Shown: piece after piece, positions 29,827-37,750 of the stretch
Layout: each line of letters opens with the position of its first letter
How positions within the stretch are numbered: position 1 is the stretch's first letter
Assembly (NCBI GenBank): GCA_958295805.1
Contig: OY282373.1
Span: 1,955,001-2,019,000 of the forward strand
From: an uncultured Nitrospirales bacterium
GTDB taxonomy: Bacteria > Nitrospirota > Nitrospiria > Nitrospirales > UBA8639
Length of the DNA stretch: 64,000 nt
Reading direction: 5' to 3'
Made by a program: the position numbers and the translations under genes
Notes under the pieces: generated by a model
What the model was told of the DNA's origin: nothing
What the model saw: only the letters and a program-made list of their open reading frames with translations
Databases searched by the model: none

Positions 29827-31098
29827 CTACTCATCGAAGCTGACCTCGGCTTCCCAGAGGCGACCTTCGTCAGTGTATTGGCCGGTGGAGATGCGGGCGA
29901 TGTCGTAGTCGGGCAGGTTGCGCACCGCAACGCATTTTTGACCTTTACGCTTGGCATAATCGGCGAAAAGAAAGTTCACGTTGTCGAAACCGTACTGTTG
30001 ACGAGGTTCCGGCAGATCATTTGCGTCACGGGGAACGACGTGCAGAAAGAAGGGGGTATCTGTGTTCGTGCATTCTTTCCCGACGTATATCAGGGTGCCA
30101 TCCTTGTTGAAGTAGACATCCCAGTCGGAAGCAATGATCGGGCTGCCGAGAGCCTCTTTCTCGTACGGGTTATCATAAAGAATCCGGTCATACAAAAAAA
30201 TTCGTCGGTTGTCCGGCGTCAGGAGGGCAGGCACCCTCTCGCGATCGAGGGTGATGACATAATCAGCAAGATCACGCCTTCCTCGTATAAGTAAGGGAAA
30301 GCCGGACTTCTCGTATTCAATGAAACTGCCGGTAAGGAAGTAACTTGACGCGAGTGACGCCCCACCATACCTCGCGTCGGTCTGTATCCCGTCAATGTAC
30401 ACAACGGACTCGCCAACCATGTTCCGTATGACCTCGAAGTCCTTCAGCATGTCATGTTCTGCTCTGGCCTCCCCGGAATCATGGCCGACGCCGGCCATCT
30501 CCGCGCTGGAAAGAACGAACAGCAACAGCGCGGCAACGGCAAAAGTGGAGACGACTTGCTCGCTTGACCGCTTTCGTATGTAAAGCAGCGCCAGAGAGAC
30601 TGCGACGAGCGGAATGCCGATATAAAACAGGCTCTGAAAATCATGGAACGCGACGTGATTACGTAGCGGCAAGCCCCAGCAAAAGCCTGACGTCAACAAC
30701 GTCGCCAGCAGCAGCTTATGACGGATGAAACCCAAGCCGATGAGGCAAACCGTGACGACCAACGCTGCCGCAATCACCGCGAGAGAGTCTTGTGGCTCCA
30801 CAACGGTCCATTTGTCGTATGGACTCTCATATGGACTCAAAAAGGCCGGCAGCGTCATCATGGCAATGCGGTAGAACTGGCCTCCGAGGAAATACCCCCA
30901 CTCTCGGGCTTCGGCATACTGAGCATTGAACTCGTCATTTTGCCCAAAACGATAAGACATTGAGTGGATTGTAGGCAGGTCAGTCAGCGGAATCCGTCGG
31001 TCAAGCGCGACGTACTCGTTGACCACGTTGAAAGACAAAACCGCTGCGCCGAAACACAGCGCAACAACGCCGAGTCTCAGATAGCGACTGGACAGCAC
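29827..31098 (-). CDS. Membrane protein, C-terminal half of a poly-G-split gene
   Basis: 423 residues from a GTG at 31098. Several transmembrane helices (YLRLGVVALCFGAAVLSF; VIAAALVVTVCLIGLGFI) are followed by a large extracytoplasmic C-terminal domain of about 230 residues. In the frame of this half, codons upstream of 31098 stay open through RLVRRCVAAV and NFAPWRSAG right up to the G tract. It is therefore the downstream half of the gene whose first half is 31151-31819. If the tract were one G shorter, the joined product would be 663 residues, with the layout of a large polyprenol-sugar-dependent membrane glycosyltransferase (inferred). Confidence 0.65.
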   Translation of the reverse strand: MLSSRYLRLGVVALCFGAAVLSFNVVNEYVALDRRIPLTDLPTIHSMSYRFGQNDEFNAQYAEAREWGYFLGGQFYRIAMMTLPAFLSPYESPYDKWTVVEPQDSLAVIAAALVVTVCLIGLGFIRHKLLLATLLTSGFCWGLPLRNHVAFHDFQSLFYIGIPLVAVSLALLYIRKRSSEQVVSTFAVAALLLFVLSSAEMAGVGHDSGEARAEHDMLKDFEVIRNMVGESVVYIDGIQTDARYGGASLASSYFLTGSFIEYEKSGFPLLIRGRRDLADYVITLDRERVPALLTPDNRRIFLYDRILYDNPYEKEALGSPIIASDWDVYFNKDGTLIYVGKECTNTDTPFFLHVVPRDANDLPEPRQQYGFDNVNFLFADYAKRKGQKCVAVRNLPDYDIARISTGQYTDEGRLWEAEVSFDE

Positions 31099-31150
31099 CG
31101 CAGCAACACAGCGCCTGACGAGCCGACCCGCCGAACGCCAAGGCGCAAAA

Positions 31151-31819
31151 TTACCCCCCCCCCCCCCCCCCCACTCGGCTCAGCTCGCTCGCCATCCCCA
31201 GGACAATAAACGGCAGCAGCAGCGCATAGACCTGCCAGCAAAGCAGCAGCGCCGCGCACGACTTCACCAGTAGCTGTCGAAAGCGGTCCTCCTGGACAAA
31301 AAGAACCATACCGTGAAAGGTCAGCATCACGCCGAACAGGCCAGGTACGGCGTCGGGAGCGAAAGCGTCGCTGTAGTACAGCGCGTGCCAGGACGAAAAC
31401 GCCACCAGCGTCGCCGCCAGCGCAATCCACCCCTCGCCCCCGGTGAGCCGGGCGAGCGCCAGGTAGGCCAGCACTGCGCTGCCGGCGAAAAGGAGCAGGG
31501 TCACAATCCGCGCCGCGTAAATTTGCGCCGACAGATCGCCCTCGAAGGGGAGGACGGCCAGCTTGACCAGCGCGTAGCTGCCGATCGGCCAACGCGCATA
31601 GGTGACATACAGAGGAGCGCCGTCGGCATCCAGGGTGCGGGAGATGAACAGCAGGAAATGATGTTCCGGGGACAGGTTCACGGCCTGGGCCAAATGCTGC
31701 GAGGTTAGCCAGTCATGGTGCCCGGCCCGGTAAAAATGGCCCCGGTCGTGGCCAAACAGAAACACCGTTGACAACGCCAGCACGAGCAGAACTAGCGACA
31801 GCGCCACCCGTTTATGCAA
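31151..31819 (-). CDS. Membrane protein, N-terminal half of a poly-G-split gene
   Basis: 222 residues from a TTG at 31819. It has an N-terminal helix (LSLVLLVLALSTVFLFG) followed by a short lumenal segment and at least three more helices. It ends ...ELSRV plus six glycines and a TAA created directly by the end of the 19-G run. The reading frame is broken there. Acidic and His residues after helix 1 (HDRGHFYRAGHHDW) recall GT-C glycosyltransferases, but family assignment is tentative. Confidence 0.65.
   Translation of the reverse strand: MHKRVALSLVLLVLALSTVFLFGHDRGHFYRAGHHDWLTSQHLAQAVNLSPEHHFLLFISRTLDADGAPLYVTYARWPIGSYALVKLAVLPFEGDLSAQIYAARIVTLLLFAGSAVLAYLALARLTGGEGWIALAATLVAFSSWHALYYSDAFAPDAVPGLFGVMLTFHGMVLFVQEDRFRQLLVKSCAALLLCWQVYALLLPFIVLGMASELSRVGGGGGG
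31154..31172. repeat. Homopolymeric tract of 19 C (poly-G on the coding strand)
   Basis: Nineteen consecutive C on the plus strand, equal to G19 in the membrane-protein gene. Such tracts change length by slipped-strand mispairing. At G19 translation stops right after the tract; at G18 or G21 the two halves would join in frame. Confidence 0.9.
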
Positions 31820-31928
31820 TCTCGCTAAAGTCAGACGAACCCTCGCGTTTGAAGATGGTGAACGTCCGTGGTTACCCCAAGAGTATCTTTATCACATAAT
31901 CATTGAGTCAACCAACGGCTGAGCGTGG

Positions 31929-32108
31929 TCAAGGCTGTTCGCGCACAATGGCGTTCAAGCATGACGCGCACAGACAATCCGCAAACCGTTCAGCAATGAC
32001 CGCGTAGTGGGCGTCGGAAACCGGAACGTCGGTACACCAGCACCCGTACAGTCCGCACGTGAACGCACGGCCGCACCGTTCGCACGTTTTCTTGAGATTG
32101 CGTTTCAC
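31929..32108 (-). CDS. Cysteine-rich CWC family protein (59 aa)
   Basis: A short protein with eight cysteines: CERCGRAFTC, YGCWC and DCLCASC. This matches the Cys-rich CWC family, thought to bind metal. The GTG start lies three bases after the cobS stop, so it is translationally coupled to the end of the cobT-cobS run. The function within B12 metabolism is unknown. Confidence 0.7.
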   Translation of the reverse strand: MKRNLKKTCERCGRAFTCGLYGCWCTDVPVSDAHYAVIAERFADCLCASCLNAIVREQP

Positions 32109-32111
32109 GGG

Positions 32112-32888
32112 TCAGGACGCCGCCAGCATCAGGATGGACGGGGACATGATGAGAAACAGGATCTCCGTCACTTCATTGATCGCCCCAAGCACGTCTCCCG
32201 TGATGCCGCCAAAGACGCGGGAGCACGCAAAGACCATGCCGCGCGCCACGAGCACCCCGAGACCAAGGAGGAATCCACCCGCCAGCCATCCAAAGGTTCC
32301 ACAGAGAACGAGTCCGGTCCAGACGGTGGCACACAAGACGTCCTTCAAGCGGATTTCGTTAAAAAAATCCGAGGCAAGGCCACCACTCGCCCGGGCGTGT
32401 GAACTGCCGAACGCGCTTACCACCATGGCACATCTCCCCATCACCGGCATACACGCCAAGAGAAAGAGTCCGTCGGCGGAGGGCAGATTCAGGATTCCGG
32501 CGAACCGTAGCCCGAGGCTCAACGCCAATCCCGTCGCCCCCAAGGCGCCGATGCGTCCGTCCTTCATGACGGCCAACCGCTCCGGCGGACTCCCTCTCTT
32601 ACCCAGGCCGTCAAGGGTATCAGCCAGCCCGTCCTGGTGTAACCCTCCGGTTAGGACAACCAAGCTGCACAAGACCAGCAATGCCGTCATCTCCGGCGTC
32701 AACGCCACGTGCAACGCGGCGTCTCCGGCAGCGAGCATTCCCCCGATGACGGCACCGACCGCGGGATACCACTGCATGGAAGAGGCCATTTCTCTTGGAA
32801 TCGGCCGAACGTGCGAGCCCCCGTCAAGGGGAATGATCGTAAGAAAGTGCCAGGCCAACGCGGCGGATCTGATCATGGGCGTCCTCAT
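32112..32888 (-). CDS. cobS: Adenosylcobinamide-GDP ribazoletransferase (cobalamin synthase)
   Basis: 258 residues, polytopic inner-membrane enzyme. It joins adenosylcobinamide-GDP with alpha-ribazole (product of CobT) to give adenosylcobalamin. Family marks: the early LAWHFLTIIPL, the acidic GGLHQDGLADTLDGLG, and RLAVMKDGRIGALG. GAGGG before the ATG at 32888 supports this start; a longer frame would overlap cobT. Nucleotide-loop assembly and salvage role. Confidence 0.92.
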   Translation of the reverse strand: MRTPMIRSAALAWHFLTIIPLDGGSHVRPIPREMASSMQWYPAVGAVIGGMLAAGDAALHVALTPEMTALLVLCSLVVLTGGLHQDGLADTLDGLGKRGSPPERLAVMKDGRIGALGATGLALSLGLRFAGILNLPSADGLFLLACMPVMGRCAMVVSAFGSSHARASGGLASDFFNEIRLKDVLCATVWTGLVLCGTFGWLAGGFLLGLGVLVARGMVFACSRVFGGITGDVLGAINEVTEILFLIMSPSILMLAAS

Positions 32889-32895
32889 GCTCCCT

Positions 32896-33966
32896 CTAGG
32901 ATTTCTGGAGCGCGCCGGCAATGGCTGCTTCTTCAAAAGTGGCCATCTGGCCGTAGAGGTTCAACGCGGCCTGCACGAGGGTGATGGCCAAACAGGCGCC
33001 GGTCCCCTCGCCGAGTCGCATCCGCAAATCCAGAAGAGGCTCAAGCTTGAGGTGGTCAAGGACGATCCGATGGCCGGATTCCTCAGACAGATGCGAAGCT
33101 AGAAGATACTCACGGCATCGGGGCGCCAGGGCCACGGCAATAAACGCACTCACGCCGCTAATGAATCCATCAAGCACGACCGGCACGCGACGGGATGCCG
33201 CCCCGAGCATCAGACCGGCCATCCCGCCGATTTCGAATCCCCCCACCTTCGCCAACGTGTCCACGACGTCGTCAGGAGACGGACGGTGCAATGCAAGTGC
33301 CCGCTGAATAACGGAAATTTTACGCCTCAGACGCTGCCCGTCCACGCCGGTTCCTCGACCGGTCACCCGTTCCACGTCGTATCCCGTCAACACCGACGCG
33401 ATCGCGGCACTCGCCGTCGTGTTCCCAATGCCCATCTCCCCGACGGCAAGAAGATTTTTTCCATCCGCGCAAGCGGCTTGGGCCAAGTTCATTCCAACGT
33501 GAAGGGACGTAATTGCCTGCTCATGCGACATCGCGGGTTCATAAAGAAAATTTTTTGTTCCATGGGCAATCTTGTGATGCAGAAGCCCGACGTGCGCGCC
33601 AAGATCTTCGGCCACCCCCACGTCGACCACGCACAAAGACGCCGCAGCGTGGCGGGCCAGCACGTTCACGGCGGCACCGTCACGGATGAAATTCTTGACC
33701 ATTTGCGCGGTCACGGATTGCGGGTACGCGCTCACGCCTTCGGCCGTCACGCCGTGGTCGGCCGCCAGTGTAAAAACCACGGGATCAAGCGGTGGGGGAG
33801 AGACGTTTCCCGTCATCCCGACGTAACACGCGGCAAGGTCTTCGAGTCGTCCGAGACTGCCGGCGGGCTTGGTCAGCGAATCAAGACGATTGCGCGCCCG
33901 GGCACAAGCCTCCTCGCTGGGAAGCCGAATCGCCGACAACGTGCGCTTGAGTTCACCGTCTCTCAT
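32896..33966 (-). CDS. cobT: Nicotinate-nucleotide-dimethylbenzimidazole phosphoribosyltransferase
   Basis: 356 residues. It makes alpha-ribazole phosphate from the lower ligand base and nicotinate mononucleotide. Seen: LDSLTKPAGSLGRLEDLA, the TLAADHGVTAEGVSAYPQ region, GEMGIGNTTASAAI, and the C-terminal LRLGEGTGACLAI with the catalytic-type Glu. Next to cobS and cobU, as expected for the nucleotide-loop branch. Confidence 0.94.
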   Translation of the reverse strand: MRDGELKRTLSAIRLPSEEACARARNRLDSLTKPAGSLGRLEDLAACYVGMTGNVSPPPLDPVVFTLAADHGVTAEGVSAYPQSVTAQMVKNFIRDGAAVNVLARHAAASLCVVDVGVAEDLGAHVGLLHHKIAHGTKNFLYEPAMSHEQAITSLHVGMNLAQAACADGKNLLAVGEMGIGNTTASAAIASVLTGYDVERVTGRGTGVDGQRLRRKISVIQRALALHRPSPDDVVDTLAKVGGFEIGGMAGLMLGAASRRVPVVLDGFISGVSAFIAVALAPRCREYLLASHLSEESGHRIVLDHLKLEPLLDLRMRLGEGTGACLAITLVQAALNLYGQMATFEEAAIAGALQKS

Positions 33967-33997
33967 CTTCAGTACCCGACGGCATCCGAAGACGCCC

Positions 33998-34531
33998 TCA
34001 TTTCAATTTCACGGGGAGCCCGCTCACGGCAAGATACACCGCGTCCGCGACCTCGGCCACGCGTTGATTCATGGCGCCTGCACAATCCCGGAATTGTCGC
34101 GTCGCCGCGTCACCGGGAACAATGCCCATGCCCACTTCATTGCTGACCAGCACGACCGTTCCGGGAATCATTCGAACCGATTTCATCAGGTCATCCACGT
34201 GGGAAAGAACCCGGGAATCCTGAATCCCGCCGCCGAGAAGATTCGCCAACCACAGGGTCAAGCAGTCAATCACCACGGTCTTGTACGCCGTCCCACGGGT
34301 TGCAAGCCAGCCACTGACGTCAATGGGAATTTCCTGGGTTTCCCAGCTTGGGTCACGCTCCCGTTGATGCCGGCGAATGCGTGCGGCCATTTCCTCATCC
34401 CCGGCCTCCGCAGTCGCGACAAAAGCCCTGGGACACGCCTGCCCCGCAAGCTTCAACGCCAGCCGACTCTTCCCGGAACGGGCACCTCCAAGCACGACGC
34501 ACAGATAGGAAGACGCCTCACGCGCGTTCAT
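33998..34531 (-). CDS. cobU: Adenosylcobinamide kinase / adenosylcobinamide-phosphate guanylyltransferase
   Basis: 177 residues. Bifunctional enzyme that phosphorylates adenosylcobinamide and attaches GMP. P-loop GGARSGKS at about 15-22; the guanylylation histidine in RIRRHQRERDP; LVSNEVGMGIVP typical of the family. With cobT and cobS it completes cobinamide salvage. No corrin-ring genes are in the window, so scavenging rather than complete synthesis is suggested here. Confidence 0.94.
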   Translation of the reverse strand: MNAREASSYLCVVLGGARSGKSRLALKLAGQACPRAFVATAEAGDEEMAARIRRHQRERDPSWETQEIPIDVSGWLATRGTAYKTVVIDCLTLWLANLLGGGIQDSRVLSHVDDLMKSVRMIPGTVVLVSNEVGMGIVPGDAATRQFRDCAGAMNQRVAEVADAVYLAVSGLPVKLK

Positions 34532-34570
34532 GGGAGAAGGATGATCACAAAAGAGGGCATCACGTATCCC

Positions 34571-36559
34571 CTAGTCCGACAACAATGGGAGATCAACGTT
34601 CACGCGGATACCGCCGAATATCGAGCGGCCGGGGGTTCCAAAAAATAATATTTCTTCATACTCCTCGTCCAAGAGATTGTCCACGCGCACGTAGGCTTCG
34701 ATCCGTTCGGAGACGTCATAGGTCACGGCTAGATTGAGCACGTCAAACGAGCCGAGGCGCCACGTGTCGTTCTGGGCGACGTTCGGTCTATCGAATTGCG
34801 ATCCCACAAAACGGAAATCGAGGGTCATGCGCAAAGGATCAATCGGTTGATACTGGACGCTGATACCGGCCTGATCAACGGGCCATCGAGCCAATCTGGT
34901 GCCGGTCACAAGGTTACGGGTCAGGGTCATGGTGTAGTGGCCTTTCAGTTCCAGACGTTTCATCCACGGGTGATCCTGGGCCAAGACCAGATCGATCCCG
35001 ACTTCCCAGCCTTGCGATTTGGCCGAACCCACGTTGACGGGGCAATAATTGATTCCATACGGACCGATACCGCACGCCGTTTCACTCTGAATGGTCTGAA
35101 TGATATCCCGATACCGATTCCAGAAATAACCGGCACTGATTTTCACCCCGTCGTCGAACACGATCTGGTCAACGCCGACGTCGAAACTCTGACTTCTCTC
35201 GGGTTGCAAGGTGGGATTGCCGAAATTCGGCCAGAACAATTCATTGATCGACGGCGCCCGAAACCCCGTGGCGTAGCTGCCGCGTAGTTTCGTATTGGTT
35301 GCCTTGACCAGATATCCACCGGTCAGGCGATAGGTCGTGGCATCGCCGAACGTATTATACCCGTCGTGCCTGACCCCTGCCGTGGCAAACAGTCGATCAT
35401 CCAGGCTGAATTGCACCTGACCGAACCCGGCGTGGGCGGACAAGATTTTTTCCGACAAACCCGCGTCGCTTTCTCCCGTCTGTTCACGCAATTGATAGCC
35501 CGCGGTCACCGTGACGTATCGATTGAGCCGGAAGTCGTGTTGACTTTCGATCCGGTCCGCCAGCACGCGGGTTTCATTAGGACCGCCAAAGGGAATACTC
35601 TCTCTTCCGGTTGACAGATTACGCTGGAGAATTCCCGGATCGTATGAGTTTGTCTCTTGAGACCGGGAAAGGGTCAACACGTGCGTCCACCAATCGGTCA
35701 AGGGTTGCCGATGGGTTCCGCTGAAGATGAATTGCTCATCGTCGTTTCTGGCCTTGATCACGTCAGAGGGACCGAAACTGCTGTCGACGTGGAGTGAACC
35801 GCTCCACCATCGAACGTTGAAGTCGAACCGACCATCGGCGGGCAGGGCCACGCCCAGTCGAGACGAAGCCTGCCAATTCCGATAGGCGTCACGTTCAGAG
35901 GCTCCCCTTCGATAATTGACCGCCGAAATGCTGGTGGTATCCCAGCGGGAGAGGTCGAGAGAAAAATCAACCGGTCCCTTGCCGCCGGCAACGCGTCCGC
36001 CTTCCCTCACGGTATTCAACGATCCGTATTCAACGAACGCTTCCGTCTTCAGGGGACCGCCTCCCCGTTTCGTCGTAATATTCACCACGCCACCCATCGC
36101 GTCAGCTCCCCAGAGCGTACTCTGCGCGCCTCGAACGATTTCGATTTTCTCGACGTTGTCCGCGGTGACGTAACCAAAGTTAAATTCGCCCAACGTTGCG
36201 CTGTTCACGATCGCTCCGTCAATCAAGACCAACGTCTGATTGGCCGTTCCTCCTCGAATCCGGACGTTCGCCGCCGTGCCGGGTCCGCCGTTTTGAGTCA
36301 CGGCCATGCCCGGCGAAAGACGAAAGACTTCCACCAACGTCTTGATTTTTCGTCTGGTCAAGTCTTTTTCGGTCAAGACCTCCACGGCACTCGTGACCTG
36401 ACGAAGGGAAACCGGTGTTTTGGTGGCACTCACGACCACGGGCTCAAGCGTCTGAATGCCTGAAGAAGCGGCGGGTTGTTGACTCAAAGAAACGTCAGGG
36501 GCAAAAAAACCGGCGAGAACCAAGACTGGATACATGAACCAGGACCCGTGAAACGACAT
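34571..36559 (-). CDS. btuB: TonB-dependent outer-membrane receptor, probable cobalamin receptor (BtuB-like)
   Basis: 662 residues. Signal peptide, then a TonB-box region (LEPVVVSATKTP), plug domain (VRIRGGTANQTLVLIDGAIV) and a C-terminal 22-strand-type barrel with many aromatic-ended strands. The ATG at 36559 has a strong GGAGG. A cobalamin riboswitch lies directly upstream, and B12 salvage and uptake genes surround it, so cobalamin or corrinoids are the likely ligands. Membership in the BtuB family proper is inferred from context. Confidence 0.88.
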   Translation of the reverse strand: MSFHGSWFMYPVLVLAGFFAPDVSLSQQPAASSGIQTLEPVVVSATKTPVSLRQVTSAVEVLTEKDLTRRKIKTLVEVFRLSPGMAVTQNGGPGTAANVRIRGGTANQTLVLIDGAIVNSATLGEFNFGYVTADNVEKIEIVRGAQSTLWGADAMGGVVNITTKRGGGPLKTEAFVEYGSLNTVREGGRVAGGKGPVDFSLDLSRWDTTSISAVNYRRGASERDAYRNWQASSRLGVALPADGRFDFNVRWWSGSLHVDSSFGPSDVIKARNDDEQFIFSGTHRQPLTDWWTHVLTLSRSQETNSYDPGILQRNLSTGRESIPFGGPNETRVLADRIESQHDFRLNRYVTVTAGYQLREQTGESDAGLSEKILSAHAGFGQVQFSLDDRLFATAGVRHDGYNTFGDATTYRLTGGYLVKATNTKLRGSYATGFRAPSINELFWPNFGNPTLQPERSQSFDVGVDQIVFDDGVKISAGYFWNRYRDIIQTIQSETACGIGPYGINYCPVNVGSAKSQGWEVGIDLVLAQDHPWMKRLELKGHYTMTLTRNLVTGTRLARWPVDQAGISVQYQPIDPLRMTLDFRFVGSQFDRPNVAQNDTWRLGSFDVLNLAVTYDVSERIEAYVRVDNLLDEEYEEILFFGTPGRSIFGGIRVNVDLPLLSD

Positions 36560-36568
36560 CCTCCACCT

Positions 36569-36585
36569 CCCTTTGATACGAAGGG
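36569..36585 (-). promoter_or_regulatory. Ribosome-site sequestering stem of the btuB riboswitch
   Basis: On the minus strand CCCTT (36585-36581) can pair with AAGGG (36573-36569), whose GGG begins the GGGAGGTGGAGG ribosome site of the receptor gene. There is no T-run, so control at translation is likely. Confidence 0.45.
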
Positions 36586-36597
36586 CGTAATGGACAC

Positions 36598-36785
36598 AAC
36601 CGACAATCGGGTTTCCTGACTTGCGGATCCCAACTTCTCTGCGCCTTCCCATGAACCTTTCGTTCACAGTGGCCTTGTGCAGATTCACTCCCCGCTTACA
36701 GTGGCGGCACCGTGATGGCTTTGCACCATCTTCCCCGTCGTTGTCAGCTTGCTTCCTGTAGAAACGCCTCCTTAGGTTGTTATAC
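36598..36785 (-). ncRNA. Cobalamin riboswitch upstream of the btuB-like gene
   Basis: The minus strand carries the conserved cobalamin core: GGGGAAGATGGTGCAAAGCC, then GCCGCCACTGTAAGCGGGG (the B12-box region), and a 3' GCAAGTCAGGAAACC. Adenosylcobalamin binding would lower receptor expression. The limits are approximate. Confidence 0.88.
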
Positions 36786-36824
36786 GTTCAACGTTCGTGG
36801 TGAATGATTCGCGTCCGTCACCAC

Positions 36825-36856
36825 GCCTGCCCCCGACTGCTCCTATCGGGGGTCGG
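36825..36856. repeat. Palindromic repeat, copy 1 (between btuB leader and btuD end)
   Basis: A 32-base unit containing CCCCCGA ... TCGGGGG. It differs by one base from the copy at 37693-37724 that lies inside the btuD coding region. Confidence 0.7.
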
Positions 36857-36892
36857 ACGTCAAAAATTCGTTGAGTGACGCCGGTCTTCCGC

Positions 36893-37750
36893 TTAAACCG
36901 GCAACGTCACCCTTGGCAGACCGGACTGCGGATGTTGATCGATGAGAACCTGACATCCGTAGACGGGTTCGAGCGATTCCTTGGACATGACTTCTTCCGG
37001 TGTTCCCGCCGTCACGATCTCCCCTTCTTGGAGAAGCAACAAGCGATCGCAAGACTGACTGGCTAAATTCAGATCGTGGGAAACCAGGATGACGGTCAAC
37101 CCGCGCTCTCGATTGAACCGGCGAAGAATTCTCGCAATATCCAACTGGTGATGGAGATCGAGAAAGGCCGTCGGCTCATCCAGAAGCAAGACGTCCGGGT
37201 CTTGGGCCAACGCCCGGGCAATCACCGCTCGTTGTCGCTCTCCACTGGAGACGTCGGTAATCAGCCGAGTGCCGAGGTGGGCAACGTCCAGCTCTCTCAT
37301 CGCCTGCATCGCCACGGCACGGTCCTGATCTCCTTCCCATCCCAACCCCCACGTTCGATTGTGGTGGGGGTATCGCCCCATCAAGACCATTTCATTGATC
37401 GTAAAAGGAAACGCCTGCTGAGTTTCCTGAGGAACGAAGGCCACGCGACGGGCAATCTCGACCTGGGAAAACGAACCATGGGGTTGACCGAACAGTTCAA
37501 CCGTCCCACGCTGAGGCGTCACGATTCTCATGAGGACTTTCAGCAGGGTACTTTTCCCGGATCCATTGGGACCCAGGATTCCCAACACTTCCCCCGCGGC
37601 AATCGTGATGGAGATATTCTTTAACACCGGAAATTGAACGGCCGTTTCCCCTCGCCCAAACCCGAAGCTGACGGCGTGTAACCTGAACGAAGGCCTGCCC
37701 CCGACCGCTCCTATCGGGGGTCGGCTTGGATTTACTTGATCGTGGTTCAC
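36893..37750 (-). CDS. btuD: Cobalamin ABC transporter ATP-binding protein (BtuD/FecE type)
   Basis: 285 residues from a GTG that overlaps the btuC stop by GTGA. Walker A GPNGSGKST, Q-loop FVPQETQQ, signature VSSGERQRAVIARA, Walker B VLLLDEP and the switch SHDLNLA are all present. The window supplies a matching permease (btuC) and binding protein (btuF). The first 25 residues are unusual: residues about 6-18 (PSRPPIGAVGGRP) are encoded by a palindromic repeat. The conserved ATPase core starts at about residue 24 (LHAVSFGFG). Confidence 0.88.
   Translation of the reverse strand: MNHDQVNPSRPPIGAVGGRPSFRLHAVSFGFGRGETAVQFPVLKNISITIAAGEVLGILGPNGSGKSTLLKVLMRIVTPQRGTVELFGQPHGSFSQVEIARRVAFVPQETQQAFPFTINEMVLMGRYPHHNRTWGLGWEGDQDRAVAMQAMRELDVAHLGTRLITDVSSGERQRAVIARALAQDPDVLLLDEPTAFLDLHHQLDIARILRRFNRERGLTVILVSHDLNLASQSCDRLLLLQEGEIVTAGTPEEVMSKESLEPVYGCQVLIDQHPQSGLPRVTLPV
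37693..37724. repeat. Palindromic repeat, copy 2, inside the btuD coding sequence
   Basis: Same 32-base unit as at 36825-36856 with one base change. It lies in the first 20 codons of btuD and keeps the frame open. Stem CCCCCGA/TCGGGGG. Confidence 0.75.

Noticed and set aside
31077-31592. Minus-strand 171-codon frame across the poly-G tract
   Set aside because: It is the third frame; the two membrane-protein frames on either side of the tract are better supported.
27519-31819. Whole GC-rich block considered as an integrated mobile element
   Set aside because: No integrase, transposase, terminal repeats or tRNA junction was found; only composition and a deletion scar suggest transfer.
32059-33102. 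Long plus-strand open frame (347 codons) opposite cobS and cobT
   Set aside because: Shadow of two well-supported cobalamin genes; Pro/Ser/Arg-rich composition and no ribosome site.
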